64,000 nucleotides of DNA, taken from positions 9,566,714 through 9,630,713 of the forward strand of contig CM051005.1 in assembly GCA_027704905.1 (NCBI GenBank), read 5' to 3'. The notes beneath the pieces are model-generated. The model was not told the DNA's origin. It was given only the letters and a program-made list of their open reading frames with translations, and searched no databases. A program made the position numbers and the translations under genes. This document shows positions 52,432 to 61,822 of this stretch, one piece after another; positions within the stretch are counted from its first letter, which is position 1; each line of letters opens with the position of its first letter. The DNA is from Muraenolepis orangiensis. Its lineage: Eukaryota > Chordata > Actinopteri > Gadiformes > Muraenolepididae.

Positions 52432-53833
52432 AAATACCTCCAACTAGAGGGCCCTCAGTAGAACATACCTCCAACTCGAGGGCCCTCAGTAGAACATACC
52501 TCCAACTCGAGGGCCCTCAGTAGAACATACCTCCAACTAGAGGGCCCTCAGTAGAGAACATACCTCCAACTAGAGGGCCCTCAGTAGAACATACCTCCAA
52601 CTAGAGGGCCCTCAGTAGAACATACCTCCAACTAGAGGGCCCTCAGTAGAGAACATACCTCCAACTAGAGGGCCCTCAGTAGAACATACCTCCAACTAGA
52701 GGGCCCTCAGTAGAGAACATACCTCCAACTAGAGGGCCCTCAGTAGAACATACCTCCAACTAGAGGGCCCTCAGTAGAACATACCTCCAACTCGAGGGCC
52801 CTCAGTAGAACATACCTCCAACTAGAGGGCCCTCAGTAGAGAACATACCTCCAACTAGAGGGCCCTCAGTAGAACATACCTCCAACTAGAGGGCCCTCAG
52901 TAGAACATACCTCCAACTAGAGGGCCCTCAGTAGAACATACCTTCAACTAGAGGGCCCTCAGTAGAACATACCTCCAACTAGAGGGCCCTCAGTAGAACA
53001 TACCTCCAACTAGAGGGCCCTCAGTAGAACATACCTCCAACTCGAGGGCCCTCAGTAGAACATACCTCCAACTAGAGGGCCCTCAGTAGAGAACATACCT
53101 CCAACTAGAGGGCCCTCAGTAGAACATACCTCCAACTAGAGGGCCCTCAGTAGAACATACCTCCAACTAGAGGGCCCTCAGTAGAGAACATACCTCCAAC
53201 TAGAGGGCCCTCAGTAGAACATACCTCCAACTAGAGGGCCCTCAGTAGAGAACATACCTCCAACTAGAGGGCCCTCAGTAGAACATACCTCCAACTAGAG
53301 GGCTCTCAGTAGAACATACCTCCAACTAGAGGGCCCTCAGTAGAACATACCTCCAACTAGAGGGCCCTCAGTAGAACATACCTCCAACTAGAGGGCCCTC
53401 AGTAGAACATACCTTCAACTAGAGGGCCCTCAGTAGAACATACCTCCAACTAGAGGGCCCTCAGTAGAACATACCTCCAACTAGAGGGCCCTCAGTAGAG
53501 AACATACCTCCAACTAGAGGGCCCTCAGTAGAACATACCTCCAACTAGAGGGCCCTCAGTAGAGAACATACCTCCAACTAGAGGGCCCTCAGTAGAACAT
53601 ACCTCCAACTAGAGGGCCCTCAGTAGAGAACATACCTCCAACTAGAGGGCCCTCAGTAGAACATACCTCCAACTAGAGGGCCCTCAGTAGAACATACCTC
53701 CAACTAGAGGGCCCTCAGTAGAGAACATACCACCAACTAGAGGGCCCTCAGTAGAGAACATACCACCAACTAGAGGGCCCTCAGTAGAGAACATACCACC
53801 AACTAGAGGGCCCTCAGTAGAGAACATACCACC
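52432..53833. repeat. 31/33-bp palindromic minisatellite
   Basis: About 44 copies of AACATACCTCCAACTAGAGG + GCCCTCAGTAG, with some units carrying an extra AG. Each unit contains the perfect palindrome GAGGGCCCTC. Variants are CTCGAG for CTAGAG, TTCAAC, and ACCACC in the last units. The array ends at the BEL element, and only 18 bp of one unit continue on the other side (61,433-61,450). Confidence 0.97.
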
Positions 53834-54248
53834 TGTAGAAGCCATTTCACTGTTTAGTATAATTATTAGTTGTAGCTTATTATTGTATTTGATTATTGTA
53901 TTTGCTTATAAGTATCAGGAGTTATTGTTTCCATATGTTGTTTATTATTTTGGTCACTAGGGGGACTTCACACAGGTAGACCTCACTCATAGGTATTTAG
54001 GTAGGCTGCTAATGGGGTTATGGAGTGCACCTGGTGGACATACGGTTTTTACCATCTCGTATTAACATCACAGTCAGCTGCTTGAACATGGAATTGTTTG
54101 CCTGATCGACTTGGAATAAACGAACAACAAAACGTGAGAATCCTTGTGGACAGTGAATCTTCTTTGCCAGCATGCATGATGCGTAAGATCATTGTTCCAA
54201 TGGTGCGCCAAGTATTGGCTTTATAGTTACAAGTAATTAGCCAATACA
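53834..54248 (+). repeat. BEL/Pao 5' LTR
   Basis: TGTAGAAGCCATTTCACTG to TTAGCCAATACA. Read by eye it is identical to the 3' LTR over 415 bp. The leader to 54,894 holds no ORF of note. A primer-binding site is not clear (TGGGAACATCAG at about 54,262 is a candidate). Confidence 0.95.
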
Positions 54249-54894
54249 TTAAGTAAAAACCCTGTCCTGGGAACATCAGACTTCAAGACAAGAAGCTGTT
54301 TTTTGTGCATGAAGTTTCGTTCTAATGGACTAACTAACATTGGATTAATGTTCGCGTGGACGCTTTCACGGACATTCGAAGCCCAGCCAAAAGCCTGCAC
54401 GGATGCAACAAACGAACAACAAGACGTGGTAAAGGCAAGAACATTGACTGTAAAGCTGTATTGGAAAACGGCGAAACTATTGGAGTTGATAGTCGCGTTT
54501 TTCTTGCTACGCGCATAGTTGTTTGGTGTTCGTGTTTTGGCCATGTAGGCTTGGGAGTTTGAATTTCTCCGCGTTGACTTTCCACTGGCTTCTAATTGGT
54601 GAGACCAATGTTTGGCGTGTGGCAACAGTGTCAACAGCGCCTTTAATGTGCAAATTGATCGGACTGAATGTTTATTGACAACTATTGGAGTTGTTTTTTG
54701 ACGGTCATGTTGTCACTGCGCGCGTTTGCCTGGTGATAATTCAAAGCTCTATAGGGGAGACCTAAGTTTATCAATCCAATGTGCGCTCGTTTCTTTGCAT
54801 TTGCTCATTTGTATTGTCACATAAAATATCAACCAAAGCTCCATATACTTGCATTATTTTATGCATGATTGTGTGTTAAAAGGAAAATAACACA

Positions 54895-56250
54895 ATGTCT
54901 CAGGTCACTAAGGATAAAAATGAGAGTGCTCCATTGCCTGAAAAAAGGGTTCCAAAATTGTCTGAAAAGGGTCTGGCCTCCTTTATTGAAAAGTGTCAGA
55001 AAGAAAGGCAAGCAAAATGGAAAAAAGCAAGTGCTTCAATGGAAAACCTTAAACTGCTTATGGATTCCAATGAAAATGTCACTGAAGTGCAATCTGAGTT
55101 GGTCATTATGAACAAGTGCTTTGAGGAAGCCCAGAAAAATCATGATTCATTAATGAAATTGAACTTGCCTGCTTTACAATGTCAGTGGTTTGAAAACAAA
55201 ACAGCACTGCACTGTGGGTTTGCAGAAGATGTAAAGAGGTGGCTCTCTGATGCTGGACAACCATATGTAGATACAGATGATGGACAGCCAGTCCCTGATG
55301 ATGTCAGACCAGGTGACAGTGCTTCTAACATGAGTGTTGCATGTTCCAGACTAAGTCGGAGTGCTATCTCCGGATCACGTGTCTCTACAACATCTTCACG
55401 AGCAGAACGGATCAAAGCTGAAGCTGAGAAGGCAGCTCTCCTGGAACGTGTCGCTGCTCTACAGAAAATACATTTAATAGAGGCACAAGAGGAACAACTG
55501 AGGAGACAAAAGGAACAACTAGCATTGGAGACAGAGTTGGCAGTATTCAATGCAAAACTCAGTGTTTTTAAGGAAAATTCATCACGGCATAGCTCCAGAG
55601 TGTCACATCATGGAAGGGACTCTAATGTTGAAAGGGCCCAAGGTCCCATCACAAGTATGCTCAACCCTGGTGCTGCCACCTACAGACCAAAGGAAAGGAC
55701 AAAAGTTTGGATTAATGATTGCTCAACAGCACCCCCACTGGTTGTTCGTCCAAAGGACAGGACACAGATAGGAACTTCACAATCAGAAAGGGCCAATACC
55801 AAGACTCAATCATTTCCAATCTATGACAATCCTTTCATGGTTCAGAAACAGCCAAAAGCAAATCCTGTGAGACATGACACTCAGATGATGCCCATGGTTC
55901 ACATCCAAGCACAAGGGAATTCTGTGCGGCATGGTCAATCTCAAACTCAAGTATTGAGGGATGTGGGTCAAAATGATATTGTTGGTATTATGCAAAGGCA
56001 AAATGACATTACAACTTTATTGGTTCAACAAAATCTTGCCTCTGCTCTTCCAGCAAGACAAATTCCTGTGTTTGATGGAGACCCCCTCCAATACCATGCT
56101 TTTATGCGAGCATTTCAGAATGGAGTCGAAGAAAAATCCAACAACTACAGTGACTGTTTGCACTTTTTGGAACAGTACACTAAGGGTCCGCCAAAGGAGA
56201 TAGTGCACAGCTGCCAGCATCTGCCTCCTGAGCAAGGATACCAGGGCTAA
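54895..56250 (+). CDS. BEL/Pao gag, N-terminal ORF
   Basis: 451 codons starting MSQVTKDKNESAPLPEKRVP. There is a lysine-rich N-terminal region, a predicted helical stretch (about 180-225, rich in E, A, L, Q) typical of BEL gag coiled coil, and the capsid-like start IPVFDGDPLQYHAFMRAF (about 395-412). It ends early as HLPPEQGYQG because of a one-base frame change near 56,241-56,246. The following frame continues the capsid. Confidence 0.88.
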   Translation: MSQVTKDKNESAPLPEKRVPKLSEKGLASFIEKCQKERQAKWKKASASMENLKLLMDSNENVTEVQSELVIMNKCFEEAQKNHDSLMKLNLPALQCQWFENKTALHCGFAEDVKRWLSDAGQPYVDTDDGQPVPDDVRPGDSASNMSVACSRLSRSAISGSRVSTTSSRAERIKAEAEKAALLERVAALQKIHLIEAQEEQLRRQKEQLALETELAVFNAKLSVFKENSSRHSSRVSHHGRDSNVERAQGPITSMLNPGAATYRPKERTKVWINDCSTAPPLVVRPKDRTQIGTSQSERANTKTQSFPIYDNPFMVQKQPKANPVRHDTQMMPMVHIQAQGNSVRHGQSQTQVLRDVGQNDIVGIMQRQNDITTLLVQQNLASALPARQIPVFDGDPLQYHAFMRAFQNGVEEKSNNYSDCLHFLEQYTKGPPKEIVHSCQHLPPEQGYQG

Positions 56251-57565
56251 AGATCTTCTCATTGAGCACTTTGGTAATGAGTATAACATCAGCGCTGCTT
56301 ACATGGATAAAGCTTTTAGCTGGACACCAATCAAAAGAGAAGATGTCAAGGCACTACAGGCGTTTGCTTTGTTCCTCCGTGGATGTTGCAATGTAACAGA
56401 GCAGATCCAGCATATGAGGGACTTGGATATACCGTCGAACATGAGGAACATAGTGTTGAAGTTGCCCTATGGGCGCCGGGAAAAGTGGAGAAGCACTGCA
56501 TGTGACCTGCTGGAGCGCCATGGTCAGAGGGCCATGTTCAGTGATTTAGTTGGATTCATTGAAAAACAAGTCAGAACAGCCACGGATCCACTGTTTGGCA
56601 ACATTCAGGACACCCAAACCTCTTCAAGTAAAGGCTCAATTCCAAGTCAGATAAAGGATCTGAAAGAGCGCAAAGGAAGCAGTTTTGCCACAAATGTGAC
56701 TGCAGTAGGAGGAAAAGGGCGACCTGAATGGATGGAAAATAAATCACATTCCTCCACTCTTCCTCTCCAAGGCTGCATGTTTTGTAAAAAGAGTCACTCT
56801 CTGGAGAAGTGCACACAATTCAAAGGAAAGTTGCACCGGGAAAAGATTGACTTCATTAAGGAAAAAAGGATCTGTTTCGGCTGCTTAAAGGTGGGCCATG
56901 TTAGCAAAGCCTGCGAAGATCGATTGACTTGTGATGTGTGCAGCCTAAAGCATCCTAGTATTCTCCACATTAAACATCAGGTTAAAGAACCAGCAGTCAC
57001 GGCACCAGCAGTCACCACTGAAAATGCTGCGCCAAAAACGTGTGGCCATATTGGGGCCGGTTTTGAGGATGATTGCATCTTTTCAATTGTACCAGTCCAA
57101 GTTAAAGCAAAAAAGGGTGATGTCATACTACAAACCTATGCTTTTTTGGATCCTGGTAGCTCTGGTACATTCTGTACAGAAAGCCTGGTTCAACGATTGA
57201 ACGTGAAGAAACGGAGTACCAACTTTATGTTGCGGACGTTGGGACAGGAAAGAACGATTGCCAGTCATATTGTTTCTGGACTAGAGGTGTCAGGATTGGA
57301 CAACGATGATTTCATTGACTTACCTGATGTTGTTACCCAAAGATGCATGCCTGTTTCCCAGCACAACATCCCCAGGCAAGATGATGTGGATCAATGGCCA
57401 TATCTCAATTGTGTCAAGCTCCATCAAATTGACTCTGACATTGACCTTCTCATTGGAACTAATGCATCAAAGGTAATAGAACCATGGGAACTCATTAACA
57501 GTCAAGAAGATGGGCCCTATGCTGTAAGGACTAAAGTGGGATGGGTGCTTAATGGCCCACTTTGA
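56247..57565 (+). CDS. BEL/Pao gag C-terminus and aspartic protease
   Basis: The frame is open upstream of the first ATG (56,303) to the frameshift. It has the capsid end (ALFLRGCCNV, LPYGRREKW) and zinc knuckles CMFCKKSHSLEKC and CFGCLKVGHVSKAC (CX2CX4HX4C). The protease active site is LDPGSSGTF at about 57,146-57,172. It stops with TGA (57,563-57,565) in the same frame as the pol ORF that starts 75 bp later. In related elements this is one continuous frame, so the stop is either a recent mutation or a readthrough site. Confidence 0.88.
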
Positions 57566-57640
57566 GCTGGCAACGACAGCAGGAGCAAGAGTGGCAACTC
57601 CATAACTGCCAATCGAATATCTCTAGTTCAACTAGAAGAG

Positions 57641-60600
57641 ATGATGGTTCAGCAGTACAATCATGACTTCAATGAGAAGACTTCAGAGGAACAAGCTGAA
57701 ATGTCAAGAGAAGACCTCAAGTTCATGAACATTATGCACAGCTCCTCAGTGTTGAAAGATGGTCATTACTCCTTGGACCTACCTTTCAGGAGTGAAAATT
57801 CCACCTTGCCAAACAATCGTTGCATTGCAGAACAGCGCCTCATGAGCCTGAAGAGGAAGTTTGGAAAGAATCAAGTCTTTCGAGAGGAGTATGTAGCTTT
57901 TCTCAGTGATGTAATTGATCAAGGCTATGCTGAGGTTGTGCCAGAGGATCAGTTGAACCAAGAGGATGGAAAACAGTGGTATATTCCACATCATGGAGTT
58001 TATCATCCTAGAAAAGGAAAGTTAAGAGTTGTGTTCGACTGCGGAGCAGTGTACAAGGGGACGTCAATCAACTGTAAACTTCTGCAGGGACCAGATCTTA
58101 CAAACTCCCTGGTTGGAGTTCTTCTCCGATTCCGACAGGAACCTGTTGCACTGATGGCTGACATTCAGGCCATGTTCCATCAGGTCAAAGTGTCAGAAAA
58201 GGACATCAATTTCCTTCGGTTTCTGTGGTGGCCTCACGGAAATACAGAACACACTCCAGTTGAATATCGGATGACTGTACATCTGTTTGGAGCTGTGTCA
58301 TCGCCAAGCTGTGCGAATTATGCACTGAGGAAAACCGCAGATGATAATGCAGGTCAGTTTCCATCAGAAGTGGTCGCTACAGTCAAGAACAATTTCTATG
58401 TCGATGACTGTCTGAAGTCCTTGCCTTCTGAGGAGGAAGCAATACAGATGGTGAAGAACCTCACTACGCTCTGCAGGAAAGGGGGATTCAATCTCTCCAA
58501 GTGGATAAGCAACAGTCGATCAGTGCTGACATCAATTCCACAAGAGCACAGAACAAAGGAAACGAAAGAGCTGGATTTGGATTGGGAGAGTCTGCCATTG
58601 GAGAGGGCTCTAGGACTGCAATGGTGTGTTGAAAATGACCAGTTCAAGTTCAAGACCACCATCAAAGAACAACCACAGACAAGGAGAGGCATCTTATCAG
58701 TGGTCAGTTCGCTCTATGACCCGTTGGGATTTCTTGCATCCTTCACTCTGTCAGCCAAATTGATTTTGCAGGAGTTGTGCAAAAGACGCTATGCATGGGA
58801 TGAGGACATTCCTCCATACTTCTCACAGCAGTGGTCAGAGTGGCTAAAGGACCTGGAGAAGATAGCAGAGTTCAAAGTGCATCGTTGTTTCAAGCCCACA
58901 GACTTCGGCAAGCCCATCAAAGCACAACTTCACCATTTCTCTGATGCCAGTCAAGATGGCTATGGCACCGTGTCTTATCTGAAGCTTGAGAATGATGACG
59001 GAAGACTTCATGTTGCATTCCTCTTGGCCAAAGCCAGAGTTGCGCCACTGAAACAAAGCACAATTCCTCGGATGGAACTCACAGCTGCTGTTCTGCTGTT
59101 CAGGTGGAGTAAAGGACCAGAATTTCTGTCCAAGCCAGAAGAGGAGTGGCCCAAGTCTGACTTGAAGATTCATGGGATCGCTGAGGATGATCCGGAGGTC
59201 AAAAGAGACTTGACAGTCAATCTTATTGTCACGGCTGGAGAGAGCCACACCAACCAACTGATGAGCTACTTTTCAACCTGGCAGAAACTGAAAACTGCCG
59301 TAGCCTGGTTTCTGAGAATCAAGCAATGTCTCAAGCTGCTGCGACAGAACAGAAAGGAAATCCAAGCTGCTGTCTGTGAAGATGAAAAAGACCTTGAGAA
59401 ACAAAAGTCTGAAGTAGCAAAGAGAATGGAAAGCTTCAAAGCCACACTCAGTGGACAAAGTCTACATCTTGAAGACCACGCCAAGGCAGAAAAAGCAATT
59501 ATATGCTTTGTGCAAGGTCAGAGATTCAAAGATGAAGTTGCCGTATTGGAGACTGGTGTTAATGTCAAGAAAGACAGTCAGCTGTACAAGCTGGATCCAG
59601 TATTGGAGGGAGGCATCCTGAGAGTTGGTGGCCGGTTGAGTCGATCATCAATGCCAGAGGAAACTAAACACCCTGTTATCCTGGCCAAGGATCTCCATGT
59701 TTCGACACTCATTCTTCGCCACATCCATCAGCAGTTGGCGCATGGAGGGAGGAATCATGTGTTAAGCCACCTCAGGAAGAAATACTGGATCACCAACGCC
59801 AATTCTGCAATAAGGAAGGTCATTTCAGAATGTGTCACATGCAAACGTCACAGAGGGAAGATCAGTGACCAGAAAATGGCGTATTTGCCAAAGGAAAGAG
59901 TCTTGCCTGACCAAGCTCCGTTCACCAGTGTGGGGGTGGACTACTTCGGTCCCATCGATGTTAAGAGGGGAAGAAGTCTTCTCAAGAGGTACGGAGTGAT
60001 CTTCACGTGTTTGACCAGCAGGGCTGTACATCTTGAAGTGGCGTACAGTCTGGACACAGATTCCTGTATAAATGCTATAAGAAGATTTATCTGCAGAAGA
60101 GGACAAGTGTCAAGCATACGATCAGACAATGGCACAAATTTTGTTGGAGCCAACAGAGAATTGAGAGAGGCTTTGGCTGGCATCAACAACAACAAGATCC
60201 AAGGTGCTCTACTTCAAGAGGGAGTGACATGGAATTTCAATCCTCCTGCAGCCTCGCATCATGGCGGGGTGTGGGAACGCCTAATACGCATGGTGAGAAA
60301 AGTGCTCGAGTCTGTTCTGCATCAACAGACCCTTGATGATGAAGGATTTCAAACCATCCTCTGTGAGGCAGAAGCCATCTTGAATAGCAGACCCATCACC
60401 ACTGTTTCAGATCAGCCGGATGATCTTGAGGCCCTCACTCCTAACCACATCCTTCTCTTGAAAGGGAAGCCAGTGTTGCCTCCTGGACTGTTCGACAAGA
60501 AAGATGTCAGAAGGAGGTGGAAGCCGGTGCAGTATATGGCTGACCTGTTCTGGACTCGATGGATTTCTGAGTACCTGCCTTTGCTGCAAGAGAGGCAAAA

Positions 60601-60811
60601 ATGGTCAAAGAGGAAAAGAAATCTCGCTCCTGGAGACATCGTCATCATTGCAGATGCAACTGCCCCCAGAGGCTCGTGGATGCTGGGAAGGGTTTTGGAG
60701 GCTAAACCTGACGCCAGAGGCCTAGTACGCACTGTACAGCTCCAAACGAAGACCAGCGTGCTGGAAAGGCCTGTCACAAAGCTGTGTCTACTACTGGAGG
60801 CTGAAGACTAA
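57641..60811 (+). CDS. BEL/Pao pol: RT, truncated RNase H, integrase
   Basis: 1,056 codons. Reverse transcriptase: GVYHPRKGKLRVVFDC, LMADIQAMFHQV (catalytic D) and FYVDD (58,394-58,408). RNase H starts FSDASQDGYGTVSYL and RMELTAAVL, but then jumps at about 59,095-59,105 to WSKGPEFLSKPEEEW, so its middle with the other acidic residues is lost without a frameshift (about 130 residues short). Integrase: H-H-C-C finger (HIHQQLAHGG...CVTCKRH), core VDYFGP, SDNGTNFVG and GGVWERLIR for the D,D,E triad, then a C-terminal region with PGDIVIIAD. The enzyme copies and inserts the element; lacking RNase H it probably cannot complete reverse transcription by itself. Confidence 0.93.
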   Translation: MMVQQYNHDFNEKTSEEQAEMSREDLKFMNIMHSSSVLKDGHYSLDLPFRSENSTLPNNRCIAEQRLMSLKRKFGKNQVFREEYVAFLSDVIDQGYAEVVPEDQLNQEDGKQWYIPHHGVYHPRKGKLRVVFDCGAVYKGTSINCKLLQGPDLTNSLVGVLLRFRQEPVALMADIQAMFHQVKVSEKDINFLRFLWWPHGNTEHTPVEYRMTVHLFGAVSSPSCANYALRKTADDNAGQFPSEVVATVKNNFYVDDCLKSLPSEEEAIQMVKNLTTLCRKGGFNLSKWISNSRSVLTSIPQEHRTKETKELDLDWESLPLERALGLQWCVENDQFKFKTTIKEQPQTRRGILSVVSSLYDPLGFLASFTLSAKLILQELCKRRYAWDEDIPPYFSQQWSEWLKDLEKIAEFKVHRCFKPTDFGKPIKAQLHHFSDASQDGYGTVSYLKLENDDGRLHVAFLLAKARVAPLKQSTIPRMELTAAVLLFRWSKGPEFLSKPEEEWPKSDLKIHGIAEDDPEVKRDLTVNLIVTAGESHTNQLMSYFSTWQKLKTAVAWFLRIKQCLKLLRQNRKEIQAAVCEDEKDLEKQKSEVAKRMESFKATLSGQSLHLEDHAKAEKAIICFVQGQRFKDEVAVLETGVNVKKDSQLYKLDPVLEGGILRVGGRLSRSSMPEETKHPVILAKDLHVSTLILRHIHQQLAHGGRNHVLSHLRKKYWITNANSAIRKVISECVTCKRHRGKISDQKMAYLPKERVLPDQAPFTSVGVDYFGPIDVKRGRSLLKRYGVIFTCLTSRAVHLEVAYSLDTDSCINAIRRFICRRGQVSSIRSDNGTNFVGANRELREALAGINNNKIQGALLQEGVTWNFNPPAASHHGGVWERLIRMVRKVLESVLHQQTLDDEGFQTILCEAEAILNSRPITTVSDQPDDLEALTPNHILLLKGKPVLPPGLFDKKDVRRRWKPVQYMADLFWTRWISEYLPLLQERQKWSKRKRNLAPGDIVIIADATAPRGSWMLGRVLEAKPDARGLVRTVQLQTKTSVLERPVTKLCLLLEAED

Positions 60812-61017
60812 GAGTCAGACTTATGATCGTAACGGCCGTGACTTTTCTAACCTTTTTTCTTTTCTACAGGGTCTACTACCAAAGAAGAAGATCGGTAAAT
60901 ACATTACACACAGTGCGAATTGAAAATGTCTTTATTATTATTGTTTTTTTTGTTTGTTAAATAGCTTCTTCAGAAATATTTGTGTAATTGTGTATAATGC
61001 CCAATTAGGGGCCGGAG

Positions 61018-61432
61018 TGTAGAAGCCATTTCACTGTTTAGTATAATTATTAGTTGTAGCTTATTATTGTATTTGATTATTGTATTTGCTTATAAGTATC
61101 AGGAGTTATTGTTTCCATATGTTGTTTATTATTTTGGTCACTAGGGGGACTTCACACAGGTAGACCTCACTCATAGGTATTTAGGTAGGCTGCTAATGGG
61201 GTTATGGAGTGCACCTGGTGGACATACGGTTTTTACCATCTCGTATTAACATCACAGTCAGCTGCTTGAACATGGAATTGTTTGCCTGATCGACTTGGAA
61301 TAAACGAACAACAAAACGTGAGAATCCTTGTGGACAGTGAATCTTCTTTGCCAGCATGCATGATGCGTAAGATCATTGTTCCAATGGTGCGCCAAGTATT
61401 GGCTTTATAGTTACAAGTAATTAGCCAATACA
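61018..61432 (+). repeat. BEL/Pao 3' LTR
   Basis: Preceded by the purine-rich AGGGGCCGGAG (61,007-61,017), a likely polypurine tract. The 3' end runs into the minisatellite remnant. Confidence 0.95.
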
Positions 61433-61569
61433 CCACCAACTAGAGGGTCCTTTATTTATTTAACTTTTTACCTTTTTATATATTACTTTTTTTGCTCTTT
61501 TATTACATTTTTATATTTATATTTGTCGACATACTTTTTACAAATCCATATGGCAAAAAGTCTATTTTA

Positions 61570-61755
61570 GTGTATTTTTATACCCTAAGTATAAAACTAA
61601 AACACTGTCTGTGATACGGTATGCATTGTAAGACCCATGAGTATTGGAGCGGCCAACAGGCGGCAATAGGAACGCGACCACCCAGAGTTTCTTGTATTGA
61701 ATTTAGTATCCGGACCTCTGCGAAAGATTCTTTTCCACCTGAGTAAAAATTATAC
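61570..61755 (-). repeat. Dispersed LTR-like repeat, inverted
   Basis: The reverse complement joins the two pieces seen at 222-260 (CAGAGGTCCGGATACTAA) and 5,160-5,275 (AACTCTGGGTGGTCGC and CATACCGTATCACAGACAGT) in one stretch, which shows they belong to one element. 61,438-61,570 is plain AT-rich DNA. Confidence 0.65.
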
Positions 61756-61822
61756 TACACTATGGTTTTGCATAAGGTTTATCTTGGACGTCGAGGGTCG
61801 GGCATCCAAAGAGCACCCACTC

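Larger units (their letters stand above)
53834..61432 (+). mobile_element. BEL/Pao LTR retrotransposon, nearly complete
   Basis: 7,599 bp with 415-bp LTRs (53,834-54,248 and 61,018-61,432), TG...CA ends, and the 5-bp target duplication CCACC (53,829-53,833 and 61,433-61,437). The order gag, protease, reverse transcriptase, RNase H, integrase is that of BEL/Pao. Three defects are visible: a frameshift in gag, a TGA between protease and RT, and an in-frame loss of most of RNase H. Confidence 0.95.

Noticed and set aside
52432..53833. CRISPR-like array of direct repeats
   Set aside because: Units abut head to tail with no unique spacers, and the DNA is vertebrate. It is a minisatellite.
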